A stretch of 64,000 bases of DNA from contig JAEXOO010000018.1 in the NCBI GenBank assembly GCA_023439305.1, forward strand, positions 1 through 64,000, written 5' to 3'. Source of the stretch: Pseudomonadota bacterium. GTDB lineage: Bacteria; Pseudomonadota; Gammaproteobacteria; Burkholderiales; Burkholderiaceae_B. The translations under genes and the position numbers were made by a program. Shown here in pieces: positions 7,382 to 14,945 of the stretch. Position 1 is the first letter of the stretch; each line of letters starts with the position of its first letter. The notes under the pieces were generated by a model. The model searched no databases, was not told where the DNA came from, and saw only the letters and a list, made by a program, of their open reading frames with translations.

Positions 7382-8753
7382 GGCTGCCGCCGCTCAGTAT
7401 TCGCTGTTGCTCGATCTCCCAGGTCAGCTCGTTACTGATCAGGCCCCGTCGCTTTGCTTCATTGAACGCGGTTTCCTCTGAAATGATTTCCGATGTCACC
7501 AACTTGGTCAGACCATCCACGCCGGCAGTCTGATCGTCCAGCGCATCAAAATCATCGTTCACATCGGCATGACCACCATCTTCGATCCCGCGATACTGCG
7601 CCATCAGTTGCAGCATCTGATCAATGGCGTCTTCAAATGACTGGGCCATGGCGCCCAGCGCCGACTGCTCAATGATCGCGTCAGAACGCGCCTGGGCCAC
7701 CGCCTTGGTCGCCTGGGACGATTTGACCAACAGCTTGGCGCCCGCTTCACGCATCTGCTCTTCAAGCTTGGCCAGGCTATCAGCGCCCACCTTGACGCTT
7801 TCGGCAGAACCCTGCACCACGCCAATCGTCCCACCGTCCGGCAAGGTGATGACGCTATCCGCACTGGCGGAGATCTTGGTTTCCGGAGTAACGCCAGTGG
7901 CATAGACCATCCGGACCCGGGCAAAGCTGACGCTGGCGTCCTGATCAGACTGCTCTTGCCAGTGCTTGACGTTCAAATGCGCCAGCTCCAGCAAGGGCGG
8001 TGTCGCGGTCAGAATGCCCGTGCGGTTCGTATAGAACGGAACCAGTGGGATGGTGCCAAGCGAGTTAAGGCCTTCATCGACCAAGGCCCACTCGCACCCA
8101 TTGTTACCTTTGTGATGCTCCCAGACCTCAAAGCGGTCCAGTTCAATGACCCGAATACGCTCCACCGCCTCTACGCCGTACTGCCCACTGCGCCGCTGCG
8201 CCATTTCCTTGATCCGCACCTGGGTCAGGGTGTCCACATTGTTGATCCGCTCGACAATCCATCCGATCACATCATGAGGACGAATCAGGCGTGCGTAAGG
8301 CCGCACGCCCCCGGCCGCCAGGTCCTGCAGGGTGACAACGCCGTCGGCTCGCTTAGATAGGCTGCTCGTTTGCGGATAATCGACCAGGGCAAAGCACACA
8401 CCGTAGGCCAAGCCCAGGCCGAACCATTCAGCCGCAAAGACTTCCAGGTCATTGCCCTGCAGGTCGATGTTTTTAATGTCCTGCTCCAACTCCGACGCCA
8501 CATTGTCGCGGTTGATCGGACGGTAGAACACCCGGCCTGTCATGTTCTTGATGGTTTCGGAGTACGCGGGGAACAGCGTGGCCCGTTCAAGCCGCGCTTG
8601 ATAGTCCTTGTCGCACTCCATGGTGAACTCAGGCATGTACGTCTTACCCGCTCTGCGCATGGCCACCGTGCCGCCCAGCAGCGCATCAATCAGATCCCGG
8701 GCCTCTTTCCCATCGGTCCAGGCCTGGCTTTCATCATTTACTTTTACGGTCAT
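7371..8753 (-). CDS. Portal protein, DUF4055
   Basis: A 460-residue portal of the DUF4055 family. Recognisable segments are YSETIKNMTGRVFYRPINRD near the N-terminus, WFGLGLAYGVCFALVDYP in the middle and LLELAHLNVKHWQEQSDQDA in the second half. The chosen ATG (8753) overlaps the terminase stop as ATGA; an upstream in-frame start would lie within the terminase gene. The portal is the dodecameric vertex through which DNA enters and leaves. The order terminase-portal-gp7-scaffold-capsid is standard. Confidence 0.8.
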   Translation of the reverse strand: MTVKVNDESQAWTDGKEARDLIDALLGGTVAMRRAGKTYMPEFTMECDKDYQARLERATLFPAYSETIKNMTGRVFYRPINRDNVASELEQDIKNIDLQGNDLEVFAAEWFGLGLAYGVCFALVDYPQTSSLSKRADGVVTLQDLAAGGVRPYARLIRPHDVIGWIVERINNVDTLTQVRIKEMAQRRSGQYGVEAVERIRVIELDRFEVWEHHKGNNGCEWALVDEGLNSLGTIPLVPFYTNRTGILTATPPLLELAHLNVKHWQEQSDQDASVSFARVRMVYATGVTPETKISASADSVITLPDGGTIGVVQGSAESVKVGADSLAKLEEQMREAGAKLLVKSSQATKAVAQARSDAIIEQSALGAMAQSFEDAIDQMLQLMAQYRGIEDGGHADVNDDFDALDDQTAGVDGLTKLVTSEIISEETAFNEAKRRGLISNELTWEIEQQRILSGGSHAA

Positions 8754-10084
8754 CTCAGTCTGCCCAAGGTTTGTGTTGCCGTCCGGCTGATGATTGGCCA
8801 CTCACAATCAACGCAATATCCGATAGCAGTTGTGATGTGTTGGTACTTGTTCTTTTGATCTTCTTGGAAGGTAGAGCCCTTCTCAAGCTGAACAGTGGCA
8901 AGCCCTTTGTCACACCATTTGGCCGTTGCTGGATTCACGAACAGGCTGATATGTCCATCTGCCGTCTTGATCTTGGCTCGAACAGCGTTCTGGCGATCTT
9001 TGATAGCAGGATGCGCGGCCTTCACCTTTCGGGTGTACCGCCAACCATGGGCTTTCAGCACGCCCTCGATATCGGTGTAGTCCGACGCATGCCCATGTTT
9101 CTCTCCCGCATTACCTGCCGGATCGCCGTAAATCAAGACATGCTTGTTCTTGTGGTTCTTGAACTTTTCCACGAACTCGATGGCCGACTGCTTGGACACC
9201 GCGCCGATCAGCACGATCTCATCCAGCAGGTACAGATCCTGGCCAGCCGAACCGCGGCGAACGCCGATAGCGGATGACAACGGCGTGTAGTTCTGGTCGT
9301 GCATCCAGAGCAACTGCTCATGCGGCTGGATGCGCTCGCTGGTGTGATTGTCCTTGCTGTAGTCCTCGTAGATCCGGCCTGCCGCAGTCTCAAACGATGC
9401 TTCGAATTCCTGCCGAAACTGCTTTTCCGACATGGCCCGCTTCATTGCCGCCATCACATCAGCCGGGAGAATTTCCGCAGATTTCCAGTGAAAGACCGCA
9501 AAGTCTGGGTTTGCACCCGTCTCAGCAGCGCTGCACAGGTCGTAGTAGTGGTTTAACCCATCCGGCACACCGAGCAGCCAGCACCACGCCCGGTAATCAG
9601 GATCGGTCGGGTTGACCGTATTCAACGCCGGGAGAATGTTGGCCTCCCAGGCATCAGCCTTCACGTCGGCAAATTCATCGATACCGCCGCCCGCCCATGG
9701 AATGCCCTCAATACGCTGGGGCTTGTCCAGGCCGATGACGTGGATCTCGCTGCCATTGGGCAAGTAGATAATGCGGTCGGACTCGCTGGGCCTGCGTTTG
9801 TGCATGCAAGACAGCGTGAAGGCCTTCAGGTCATCCCAAAATATTTTCTTGGCCTGGTCGTGGGTGGGCGCCGCAGCGAAATACTGACCTGCCACCGCCG
9901 ACGCGCGCTTCACTAAGAACCGTTTGAATCGCTCGGTCTTACCTGAGCGTCGCCCGGCCGGCACAAGGGGAAAACGAATGCCACTCGGCACGGCCTGCAG
10001 CAGCGCCAATTGCACCGGATGCGGTTTAAGCGGATACCAGCGGGCGAGCTGCCTATCCAGCAGTAGATTTCCGGTCTGCATCAT
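8750..10084 (-). CDS. Terminase large subunit
   Basis: A 444-residue packaging motor. The ATPase domain has a Walker A-type loop (PAGRRSGKTERF, about residues 41-52) and a Walker B segment (GGGIDEFADV, about residue 113). The C-terminal RNase H-fold nuclease is marked by HVLIYGDPAGNAGEKHGHAS. It cuts concatemeric DNA and drives it into the procapsid through the portal. The start overlaps the small subunit gene by four bases and the end overlaps the portal start. Confidence 0.85.
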   Translation of the reverse strand: MMQTGNLLLDRQLARWYPLKPHPVQLALLQAVPSGIRFPLVPAGRRSGKTERFKRFLVKRASAVAGQYFAAAPTHDQAKKIFWDDLKAFTLSCMHKRRPSESDRIIYLPNGSEIHVIGLDKPQRIEGIPWAGGGIDEFADVKADAWEANILPALNTVNPTDPDYRAWCWLLGVPDGLNHYYDLCSAAETGANPDFAVFHWKSAEILPADVMAAMKRAMSEKQFRQEFEASFETAAGRIYEDYSKDNHTSERIQPHEQLLWMHDQNYTPLSSAIGVRRGSAGQDLYLLDEIVLIGAVSKQSAIEFVEKFKNHKNKHVLIYGDPAGNAGEKHGHASDYTDIEGVLKAHGWRYTRKVKAAHPAIKDRQNAVRAKIKTADGHISLFVNPATAKWCDKGLATVQLEKGSTFQEDQKNKYQHITTAIGYCVDCEWPIISRTATQTLGRLR

Positions 10085-10599
10085 GCTGGTAGTCGTCCTA
10101 TCAGTTCCTGCAGCAATTCTGCGTCGTCCTTGCCGCCCCCGGCCCGTTCGGCTTTCACCAGCTCTACACGCGTACGCTCCAGGCTCTCAATGCGAGCCGT
10201 CAACTTGTCGATCAGGCCTGTGTAATCCCGCACCCTGCTGGTGGTGGTGACCTGCTCAGCGCCGGCAACAACCACGCCGTCGATGATGACCGGCTCGCGC
10301 TTTTCGCTGTCCAGCTCAAGGGTGTTGCCGTACTCGGCTTCCCGAGCCAAAGCGCGCATCAAGCGTATCCGCGTCAGGCGCAGCTCCTCATCGACCTTGC
10401 CCAGTTCGATCTGGGCGGCCAGCTCTTTTTCTTCGTCGGTGAAATACCGGGAGTAGATGCTCCCAGGGGTAGATGCGTGCGTGTTGCCCTTATTGGCCTT
10501 GCTCGCCCCGCCACCGTGTAATTTGCAGCGCTTGGACCCCGGCACCGCATGGCGCTTACATGGCTCCCCGCTGCGCGTCTTTGCGCCACATAGGGCCAT
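10081..10599 (-). CDS. Terminase small subunit (putative)
   Basis: A 172-residue protein with an N-terminal zinc-knuckle-like segment (CGAKTRSGEPCKRHAVPG, then KRCKLHGG) followed by a helical region, as in the HGG-motif family that precedes many phage large terminases. It would recognise the pac or cos site. Coupling to the large subunit by a 4-base overlap supports the call. It is the first gene of the visible structural block and is divergent from hicA. Confidence 0.7.
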   Translation of the reverse strand: MALCGAKTRSGEPCKRHAVPGSKRCKLHGGGASKANKGNTHASTPGSIYSRYFTDEEKELAAQIELGKVDEELRLTRIRLMRALAREAEYGNTLELDSEKREPVIIDGVVVAGAEQVTTTSRVRDYTGLIDKLTARIESLERTRVELVKAERAGGGKDDAELLQELIGRLPA

Positions 10600-10660
10600 G
10601 TCAGCACCTCATTCATGGGGTGTTTTGAAAATGAATGGGAAAAGGACAGCAATCAATTAT

Positions 10661-10697
10661 TTGTTGTGTATTCGTGTGTATTGTGTATAATTACACA
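10661..10697 (+). promoter_or_regulatory. hicAB promoter and operator-like repeats
   Basis: A perfect -10 box TATAAT (10686-10691) lies seven bases before the hicA ATG, with a possible -35 TTGTTG at 10661. TGTGTA occurs three times as a direct repeat (10665, 10675, 10682). The last copy pairs with TACACA to make a 16-bp dyad at 10682-10697 that covers the -10 box. The ribbon-helix-helix tail of HicB is the natural candidate to bind it. There is no Shine-Dalgarno sequence, so the mRNA may be leaderless. Confidence 0.6.
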
Positions 10698-10698
10698 C

Positions 10699-10881
10699 AT
10701 GAACAGCACAGACCTCATCAAGCAACTGAAAGCCGACGGCTGGTATCTAGTACACACAGTCGGGTCTCATCATCAGTTCAAGCACCCAACCAAGCCCGGC
10801 AAGGTCACTGTGCCGCACCCAAAGAAGGACCTGCCACTACCTACAGTGCGCAGCATCCTCAAACAAGCAGGCCTGCGATAA
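10699..10881 (+). CDS. hicA: HicA-family mRNA interferase toxin
   Basis: A 60-residue HicA toxin: MNSTDLIKQLKADGWYLVHT, then GSHHQFKHP with the catalytic histidine region, then GKVTVPHPKK and the closing helix VRSILKQAGL. HicA is a small double-stranded-RNA-binding-fold ribonuclease that cleaves mRNA until bound by HicB. I chose the ATG at 10699 because translation further upstream would cross the promoter. hicB follows after 21 bases. The pair is inserted on the opposite strand between the methyltransferase and terminase genes, like a moron or plasmid-type stabiliser. Confidence 0.9.
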   Translation: MNSTDLIKQLKADGWYLVHTVGSHHQFKHPTKPGKVTVPHPKKDLPLPTVRSILKQAGLR

Positions 10882-10902
10882 GCGGGCATACAGGAGAACC
10901 GA

Positions 10903-11295
10903 ATGCTCTACCCTATCCACGTACACAAGGAAGAAGGCAGCGCCTACGGGGCGTCCTTTCCCGACTTCCCCGGTTGCTTTGCCGCTGCCGATGAACTGCA
11001 AGACCTGCCCCGAGCCGCGCAAGAAGCCGTCGAGGCACACTTTCACGGCGAAATCGAGGCAATCCCTGGCCCTAGCGCCCCCGAAGCTTGGGCAGGCGAG
11101 GAAGACTTTCAAGGCGGCTTCTGGATGATGGTAGACATCGACCTGTCCAAGGTCAGCACCAAAGCCATCCGCTTGAACATCAGCCTGCCAGAATCCCTGG
11201 TGCATCGCATCGACGCCGTGGCGAAGGCTCAGCATTTGTCCCGCTCTGCGTTCCTGGCAAAGGCCGCGGAGCGGGAAATGGCTGGGGCTGCGTGA
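10903..11295 (+). CDS. hicB: HicB-family antitoxin
   Basis: A 130-residue antitoxin. The N-terminal part has the partial RNase H-like HicB fold (SAYGASFPDFPGCFAAADEL) that blocks HicA. The C-terminal part (IRLNISLPESLVHRIDAVAK, then SRSAFLAKAAE) is a ribbon-helix-helix DNA-binding module that would autoregulate the operon through the TGTGTA repeats. It is preceded by a ribosome site (GGAGAACCG) and converges on the methyltransferase gene, with 16 bases between the stops. Confidence 0.9.
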   Translation: MLYPIHVHKEEGSAYGASFPDFPGCFAAADELQDLPRAAQEAVEAHFHGEIEAIPGPSAPEAWAGEEDFQGGFWMMVDIDLSKVSTKAIRLNISLPESLVHRIDAVAKAQHLSRSAFLAKAAEREMAGAA

Positions 11296-11311
11296 CGCCG
11301 CCCAGCCAATA

Positions 11312-12160
11312 CTAGGTGTCGGTCATCGTCGCGTAGATTTTCTGTGCAATCCACTGCGCGACCGGCGGACAGACGGCGTTTCCAGCAGCATGAGCTTCTG
11401 CAAAGTTGGCCTCATCCAGTCCGAGGCAAAGCCCATGATCCTCAGACGCTCGGCGCCGGTCATCCATCTGACCCCGTCCGTCGGCGACAGAAACGAGGCC
11501 GGAGCCACTGATACTGATTTGGCTGTTGGAGCTGCCGGCAAGTAAGGTAGGGTAAGACCAGCCAGCGATCGGCCGGATTTCATCCGCTTGCGACGCGCCA
11601 CGAACAGGCTCCACTGGTCCGGCGTCAGCCAGGAACTCAATGGGGGGTGCGTCTCCCAGACGTCCGACCAAGAAAACGCGACGGCGTTTCGTGGGGACTC
11701 CGAAATGTTCAGCATTAAGCACCCGCCAGCATCCCACATACCCGCATTCGGCAAGGGTAGCGATGACAGCTTGCAGGTCTTGGCCATCATGGCTATGGAT
11801 GAGCCCCGTGACGTTCTCAAGCACCACCCACTCGGGCCGTAGTTCAGTGAGGATCCGCGCGACTTCGAAGAAGAGGCCTGTGCGGTCACCTGCGAGGCCC
11901 CGGCGCCTTCCCATTGTGCTGACGTCCTGGCAGGGGAAACCGCCGACGATGACGTCGACAGGCTGCAACTGCTCGGCGCCAACGGCGCGCACGTCGTCAA
12001 ACTGCTGAGCGTGGGGGAATCGGTCTGCGAGCACAGCCCTGGGGATTGGGTCAATTTCGACTTGCCAAGCGGTGGTGAAGCCAGCCCGCTCGAACCCGAT
12101 TTCAAATCCGCCAATTCCTGAGAACAAGCTACCGATACGGAACGTTCGTTTTGCATACAT
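11312..12160 (-). CDS. DNA cytosine-5 methyltransferase, motif IX out of frame
   Basis: A 282-residue C5-cytosine methyltransferase starting at the ATG at 12160, with GAGGG five bases upstream. Motif I is LFSGIGGFEIG, the catalytic motif is GGFPCQD (Cys77), ENV is at 115-117, motif VIII is KRRRVFLVGR and motif X is AGNAVCPPVAQW. The expected motif IX segment is absent from this frame but is read in the next frame at about 11416-11487 (SPTDGVRWMTGAERLRIMGF). Two compensating single-base indels would explain this. The enzyme may therefore be inactive or altered, or the bases may be errors. It overlaps the com gene upstream. Confidence 0.75.
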   Translation of the reverse strand: MYAKRTFRIGSLFSGIGGFEIGFERAGFTTAWQVEIDPIPRAVLADRFPHAQQFDDVRAVGAEQLQPVDVIVGGFPCQDVSTMGRRRGLAGDRTGLFFEVARILTELRPEWVVLENVTGLIHSHDGQDLQAVIATLAECGYVGCWRVLNAEHFGVPTKRRRVFLVGRLGDAPPIEFLADAGPVEPVRGASQADEIRPIAGWSYPTLLAGSSNSQISISGSGLVSVADGRGQMDDRRRASEDHGLCLGLDEANFAEAHAAGNAVCPPVAQWIAQKIYATMTDT

Positions 12161-12341
12161 GAGCACCCTCAGTTGTGGATGCTCGGCGGCATTCGTTGAC
12201 GTGGCTCTGGGCGCTCAGGGCACTCTGGGCCATCGAAAACAAGTTCACCGTCTTACAGCGGTGACATTTAATGGAAACTTGGGTCAATCCGTTCGCCTCT
12301 GCCAGCTTTCGCTTGCAGGATTGGCAACGCAGTTCTTCCAT
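12129..12341 (-). CDS. com: Com-like zinc-finger translational regulator
   Basis: A 70-residue protein whose first half matches phage Mu Com: RCQSCKRKLAEANG followed by VSIKCHRCKTVN, a four-cysteine zinc finger. In Mu, Com binds mom mRNA and opens its translation start. I chose the ATG at 12341, with GAGG five bases upstream; an earlier in-frame ATG at 12368 lacks a ribosome site. The gene ends 31 bases inside the methyltransferase gene in another frame, the same overlapping layout as com-mom. The target here would be the cytosine methyltransferase. Confidence 0.75.
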   Translation of the reverse strand: MEELRCQSCKRKLAEANGLTQVSIKCHRCKTVNLFSMAQSALSAQSHVNECRRASTTEGAHVCKTNVPYR

Positions 12342-12368
12342 GAACACCTCGGTATGTGTTACCGTCAT

Positions 12369-12476
12369 CCCGCCTACGTAGGTGGGACCGGCCTCGGGTC
12401 GTTCACAGGCTTGTTCTGTGTTCGGCTGTCTGGTCTGCGGTTGCCGCCGCAGTCCATTCGCCGGCTCTATTCAAGC
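12369..12476. other. Leader region between Q-like operon and com
   Basis: About 110 bases without a gene between com and the terminator at 12477. By comparison with lambda, the late promoter and the Q-utilisation site would be expected here on the minus strand. I see no convincing -35/-10 pair and only call it as the probable late leader. Confidence 0.25.
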
Positions 12477-12500
12477 AAAAACCCCGCACATGGCGGGGTT
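12477..12500 (-). terminator. Intrinsic terminator after the early operon
   Basis: AACCCCGC / GCGGGGTT with a short loop is followed on the minus strand by a run of U residues. It separates the Q-like operon from com-dcm and the structural genes. It is in the place where lambda has the terminator overcome by Q. Confidence 0.75.
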
Positions 12501-12504
12501 CGTT

Positions 12505-12801
12505 TTAAGTGGACGCAACTGTCCTGACCGAATTATGGCACTTCCCGTGGCACTTTTGGGAAACCTCATGTGGCACTTTTCGCCATGCGTAGGTCGCAAA
12601 CCCCCCTCGGTACTCCGCAGGGTCTACTGCTACATGCCCGCTCTCTGCCAAGGACTCCAGAACCCTCAGTACGCCATTGCGCACACGTTGGCGCTCAGCC
12701 CCCAGAGCTTGCGGTGCCACGTAGCGCACAATGTCAGCCATGCGAAAATGCCGGCCTGGGTATGGCCCCATCAAATCCATTACCTCCTTGGCATACTTCA
12801 C
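12505..12801 (-). CDS. Small phage protein, winged-helix-like
   Basis: A 98-residue protein translated from a GTG at 12801 that overlaps the upstream stop (GTGA) and has GGAGGTG seven bases upstream. The segment YPGRHFRMADIVRYVAPQAL, then RVRNGVLRVLESLAESGHVA, looks like a winged helix-turn-helix with a recognition helix and a following wing. I do not recognise a family. Coupling to the Q-like gene suggests a part in the early-to-late switch, but this is only inference. Confidence 0.5.
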   Translation of the reverse strand: MKYAKEVMDLMGPYPGRHFRMADIVRYVAPQALGAERQRVRNGVLRVLESLAESGHVAVDPAEYRGGFATYAWRKVPHEVSQKCHGKCHNSVRTVAST

Positions 12802-13157
12802 TGCAACACCTCCTTTTCCACCTTTGCCCTGAATCCCTCCAGGTGCCGCTTGTAATCTTCGTCCCGCAAAATGGCGCCCGTAACCTGCCGAATCCACCGG
12901 CGCGCCATCACCAGGCGTTCCGATGCCGACAGGTCGCCGAACTGCGAATTCTTTCGTGGGTACTCTGCCTGGATGACCATAGCTTCGTGTCGCGGCAGGC
13001 GCTGGTACAGCGCGTCGACCGCCCGCGCATGGTCCATGTTGATCGGCCGGAAGTCATCTTCCCAAGGCACATACCGCTCCATGTTGCCCACCGTCTCGCC
13101 CGACCAGCACCAGCGGGCCCAATTCCAGAGCAAGTCGTCGCCGCTCAGTTTCTGCAT
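12798..13157 (-). CDS. Putative Q-like late gene regulator
   Basis: A 119-residue protein starting at an ATG with GGAGG upstream. It has an N-terminal Trp-rich segment (LLWNWARWCWSG) and a central helix pair (HARAVDALYQRLPRHEAMVI) ending in EYPRK. This resembles the general layout of small phage antitermination Q proteins (tryptophan N-terminus, then LPxxE and EY helices). It is near the end of the early operon, just before the terminator and the late genes, where Q is found in lambda. The call rests on position and weak similarity. Confidence 0.4.
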   Translation of the reverse strand: MQKLSGDDLLWNWARWCWSGETVGNMERYVPWEDDFRPINMDHARAVDALYQRLPRHEAMVIQAEYPRKNSQFGDLSASERLVMARRWIRQVTGAILRDEDYKRHLEGFRAKVEKEVLQ

Positions 13158-13792
13158 GCATGCCCCCTCCCTTTAAGCATCCCGACCACTCGCTCCACCT
13201 CATAACTGGATGCGCCTTTCGGTAGCCCGGCCGCCTGAGCAATGCTGTCCAGCCGGCGTAGCAACTGCGCATAGGCCCCTTGAGCGTTCCGCACCCGCTC
13301 CAACACTGACTGCGGGTCAGTGTTTGCCAACGCCCGCACCAAAAGATGCTGCTCACGGCCCCGGTCGATATCGGCAAACCGCCATGCATCCGCGTGGGCC
13401 TCGCGCGCTCCCCAGTTGCGATAAAACAGCGCCAGGCCAGCACGGGCCTTGATGTGACCCCGGCCGTTCACCTCCAACAGCCCCCAGCGCGGTGGCAAAT
13501 CCGTCGCACCCAACAGCCCCTCTGGCACCAAGAAATAGCGCCAGTCCCCTACCCCGCCCTGCTGGCGGTGGGGCTTGGCTCGATCAGCAAGAAAATCAGC
13601 GCGGGAGGTCTTCACTTCGATCAGGACGCTGCCGGCCCCATGCCCTGTCCGAAAACCGATAGCATCCGGCACCTCGCCATCAGATCCAGTCCGGCACTCA
13701 CTCAGCGCCACGGCGCAACCCGGCCCGCCGGCGCTGTACGGCCGCTTGAGCCATGTCACTGCCAAACTGCACAGTTCTTTATGGCTACGCAT
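13145..13792 (-). CDS. PD-(D/E)XK nuclease-like phage protein
   Basis: A 215-residue protein with the nuclease-like core EVPDAIGFRTGHGAGSVLIE followed by VKTSRADFLADRAKP: a PD...E-V-K signature of the restriction-endonuclease fold, then YFLVPEGLL. Related phage proteins are known as MmcB-like. I chose the ATG at 13792, which has AGGAGG seven bases upstream; the open frame extends into the resolvase gene. A role in DNA processing fits the resolvase next to it. The substrate is unknown. Confidence 0.6.
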   Translation of the reverse strand: MRSHKELCSLAVTWLKRPYSAGGPGCAVALSECRTGSDGEVPDAIGFRTGHGAGSVLIEVKTSRADFLADRAKPHRQQGGVGDWRYFLVPEGLLGATDLPPRWGLLEVNGRGHIKARAGLALFYRNWGAREAHADAWRFADIDRGREQHLLVRALANTDPQSVLERVRNAQGAYAQLLRRLDSIAQAAGLPKGASSYEVERVVGMLKGRGHACRN

Positions 13793-14294
13793 GGCCGGCC
13801 CTCCTGTCCGTGGAATAAACTGCGACCGCGAGCGCTGACCAAGCGTGGCTGCTGACGCCATATAGCGGCCCTGGTTGCGCCTTTGTGCCTACCTGGGGCG
13901 TCTTGCCGCCACCCGTGCGCGGGAATCGGTCCAGCAATGCCTGGCGGATGTTGGGATCTTTGGCGCGCAGGTCGCCGCACAAATGCAGCTTCACATCCTT
14001 ACGGTAGACCAGTTCCACGGCGTCTTCTGAATACCAAGCCTGCTCAAATTTGCCGATCCAGCGCACGGTCTCAAACACCTCCCGTCCGACGGGCATGCCG
14101 TAGCTGGCCACCATCTCGATAGCCAGGCGGTAGCCGTTGGTCTCGAAGTGGTCGCGCTGCACATATCGCAGAAGCTCGGCATTGGGCATCACCCCGGCCT
14201 GCAGCACCTCGCCGTCCAGGTACGCGCACCATCCGGACACGTTGGTACCGGGGTCAATGGCCAGCACGATGTCATGTTTTGTCATGTTTTTCAT
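13785..14294 (-). CDS. RuvC-like Holliday junction resolvase
   Basis: A 169-residue protein with the RNase H/RuvC fold. It starts with IVLAIDPGTNVSGWCAYLDG carrying the first catalytic Asp, followed by LAIEMVASYGMPVGREVFET with the second acidic residue, and ends with SSHAWSALAVAV where the last metal-binding positions lie. It would resolve branched DNA before packaging, as RusA/Rap do in lambdoid phages. The ATG overlaps the upstream stop by four bases. Confidence 0.75.
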   Translation of the reverse strand: MKNMTKHDIVLAIDPGTNVSGWCAYLDGEVLQAGVMPNAELLRYVQRDHFETNGYRLAIEMVASYGMPVGREVFETVRWIGKFEQAWYSEDAVELVYRKDVKLHLCGDLRAKDPNIRQALLDRFPRTGGGKTPQVGTKAQPGPLYGVSSHAWSALAVAVYSTDRRAGHA

Positions 14295-14944
14295 GCCTTC
14301 AACCGTTGAGGGGATCCCGCTGTCAAAGCCTCCTGCAGCTCGTCCTCGTCAAGCTGCTTGAAGCCCACGCGCTGCGTGTCGGAACCCTTCTGCAACACCA
14401 GCTTGGCGCGGGTAGGGTCTCCGATCAGCACCGGCGGCTGAACGGGCTGGCCAGCCTGGGAGTTTTGCGCCTCGGCAATGCCCGGCAGCCAACGCGGATA
14501 TTCAAGCTCAGGACGCATGACGTACCCGCGATATCGGTTCTCAAACTCCTTGGCGATGAAAGGCCACTCCTGTTCCTTCTTGGAGCCCAAGGCGATCCAG
14601 CCACCCATGTCCTGCAACACACGAAGAATGATCGGGTCATCGAAAGACACGCTGCTGTAGGTGCCCACCGTTCGTACCGCCGTATCCACTTTGGACCAAG
14701 CCACCAGCGCGCTGTCCTGAGTTGAGCCACGTAGCAACTTGACCACATCCGACGGCTTAGGCAGGTACTGGCCGTTATCAGGGTTGATGCAGTGCATGCC
14801 CAAAGCTTGGTTCACCGCATCAAAATCGAAGGGCTTGAGCGCGTCCCACCAGACTTTCAGCGCAAACCGTGAGGTGTTCTTGCTGTAGAAGGCATAGACA
14901 TCGGCGACCAGCGCGAAAAAATCCTGCTTGTGTGATTCCTGCAT
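14291..14944 (-). CDS. P-like replication protein, DUF6475
   Basis: A 217-residue protein of the DUF6475 type: FYSKNTSRFALKVWWDALKP, then NPDNGQYLPKPSDVVKLLRG and FDDPIILRVLQDMGGWIALG. It directly follows the O-like initiator gene, as lambda P follows O. Position and family suggest a helicase-loading role that brings host DnaB to the iteron-bound origin. The biochemical role of the family is inference here. Confidence 0.65.
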   Translation of the reverse strand: MQESHKQDFFALVADVYAFYSKNTSRFALKVWWDALKPFDFDAVNQALGMHCINPDNGQYLPKPSDVVKLLRGSTQDSALVAWSKVDTAVRTVGTYSSVSFDDPIILRVLQDMGGWIALGSKKEQEWPFIAKEFENRYRGYVMRPELEYPRWLPGIAEAQNSQAGQPVQPPVLIGDPTRAKLVLQKGSDTQRVGFKQLDEDELQEALTAGSPQRLKA

Positions 14945-14945
14945 C

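Noticed and set aside
11323..12156. Second full-length open frame in the methyltransferase region as an independent gene
   Set aside because: Only its motif-IX-like stretch looks like real protein; the rest is a shadow of the methyltransferase frame.
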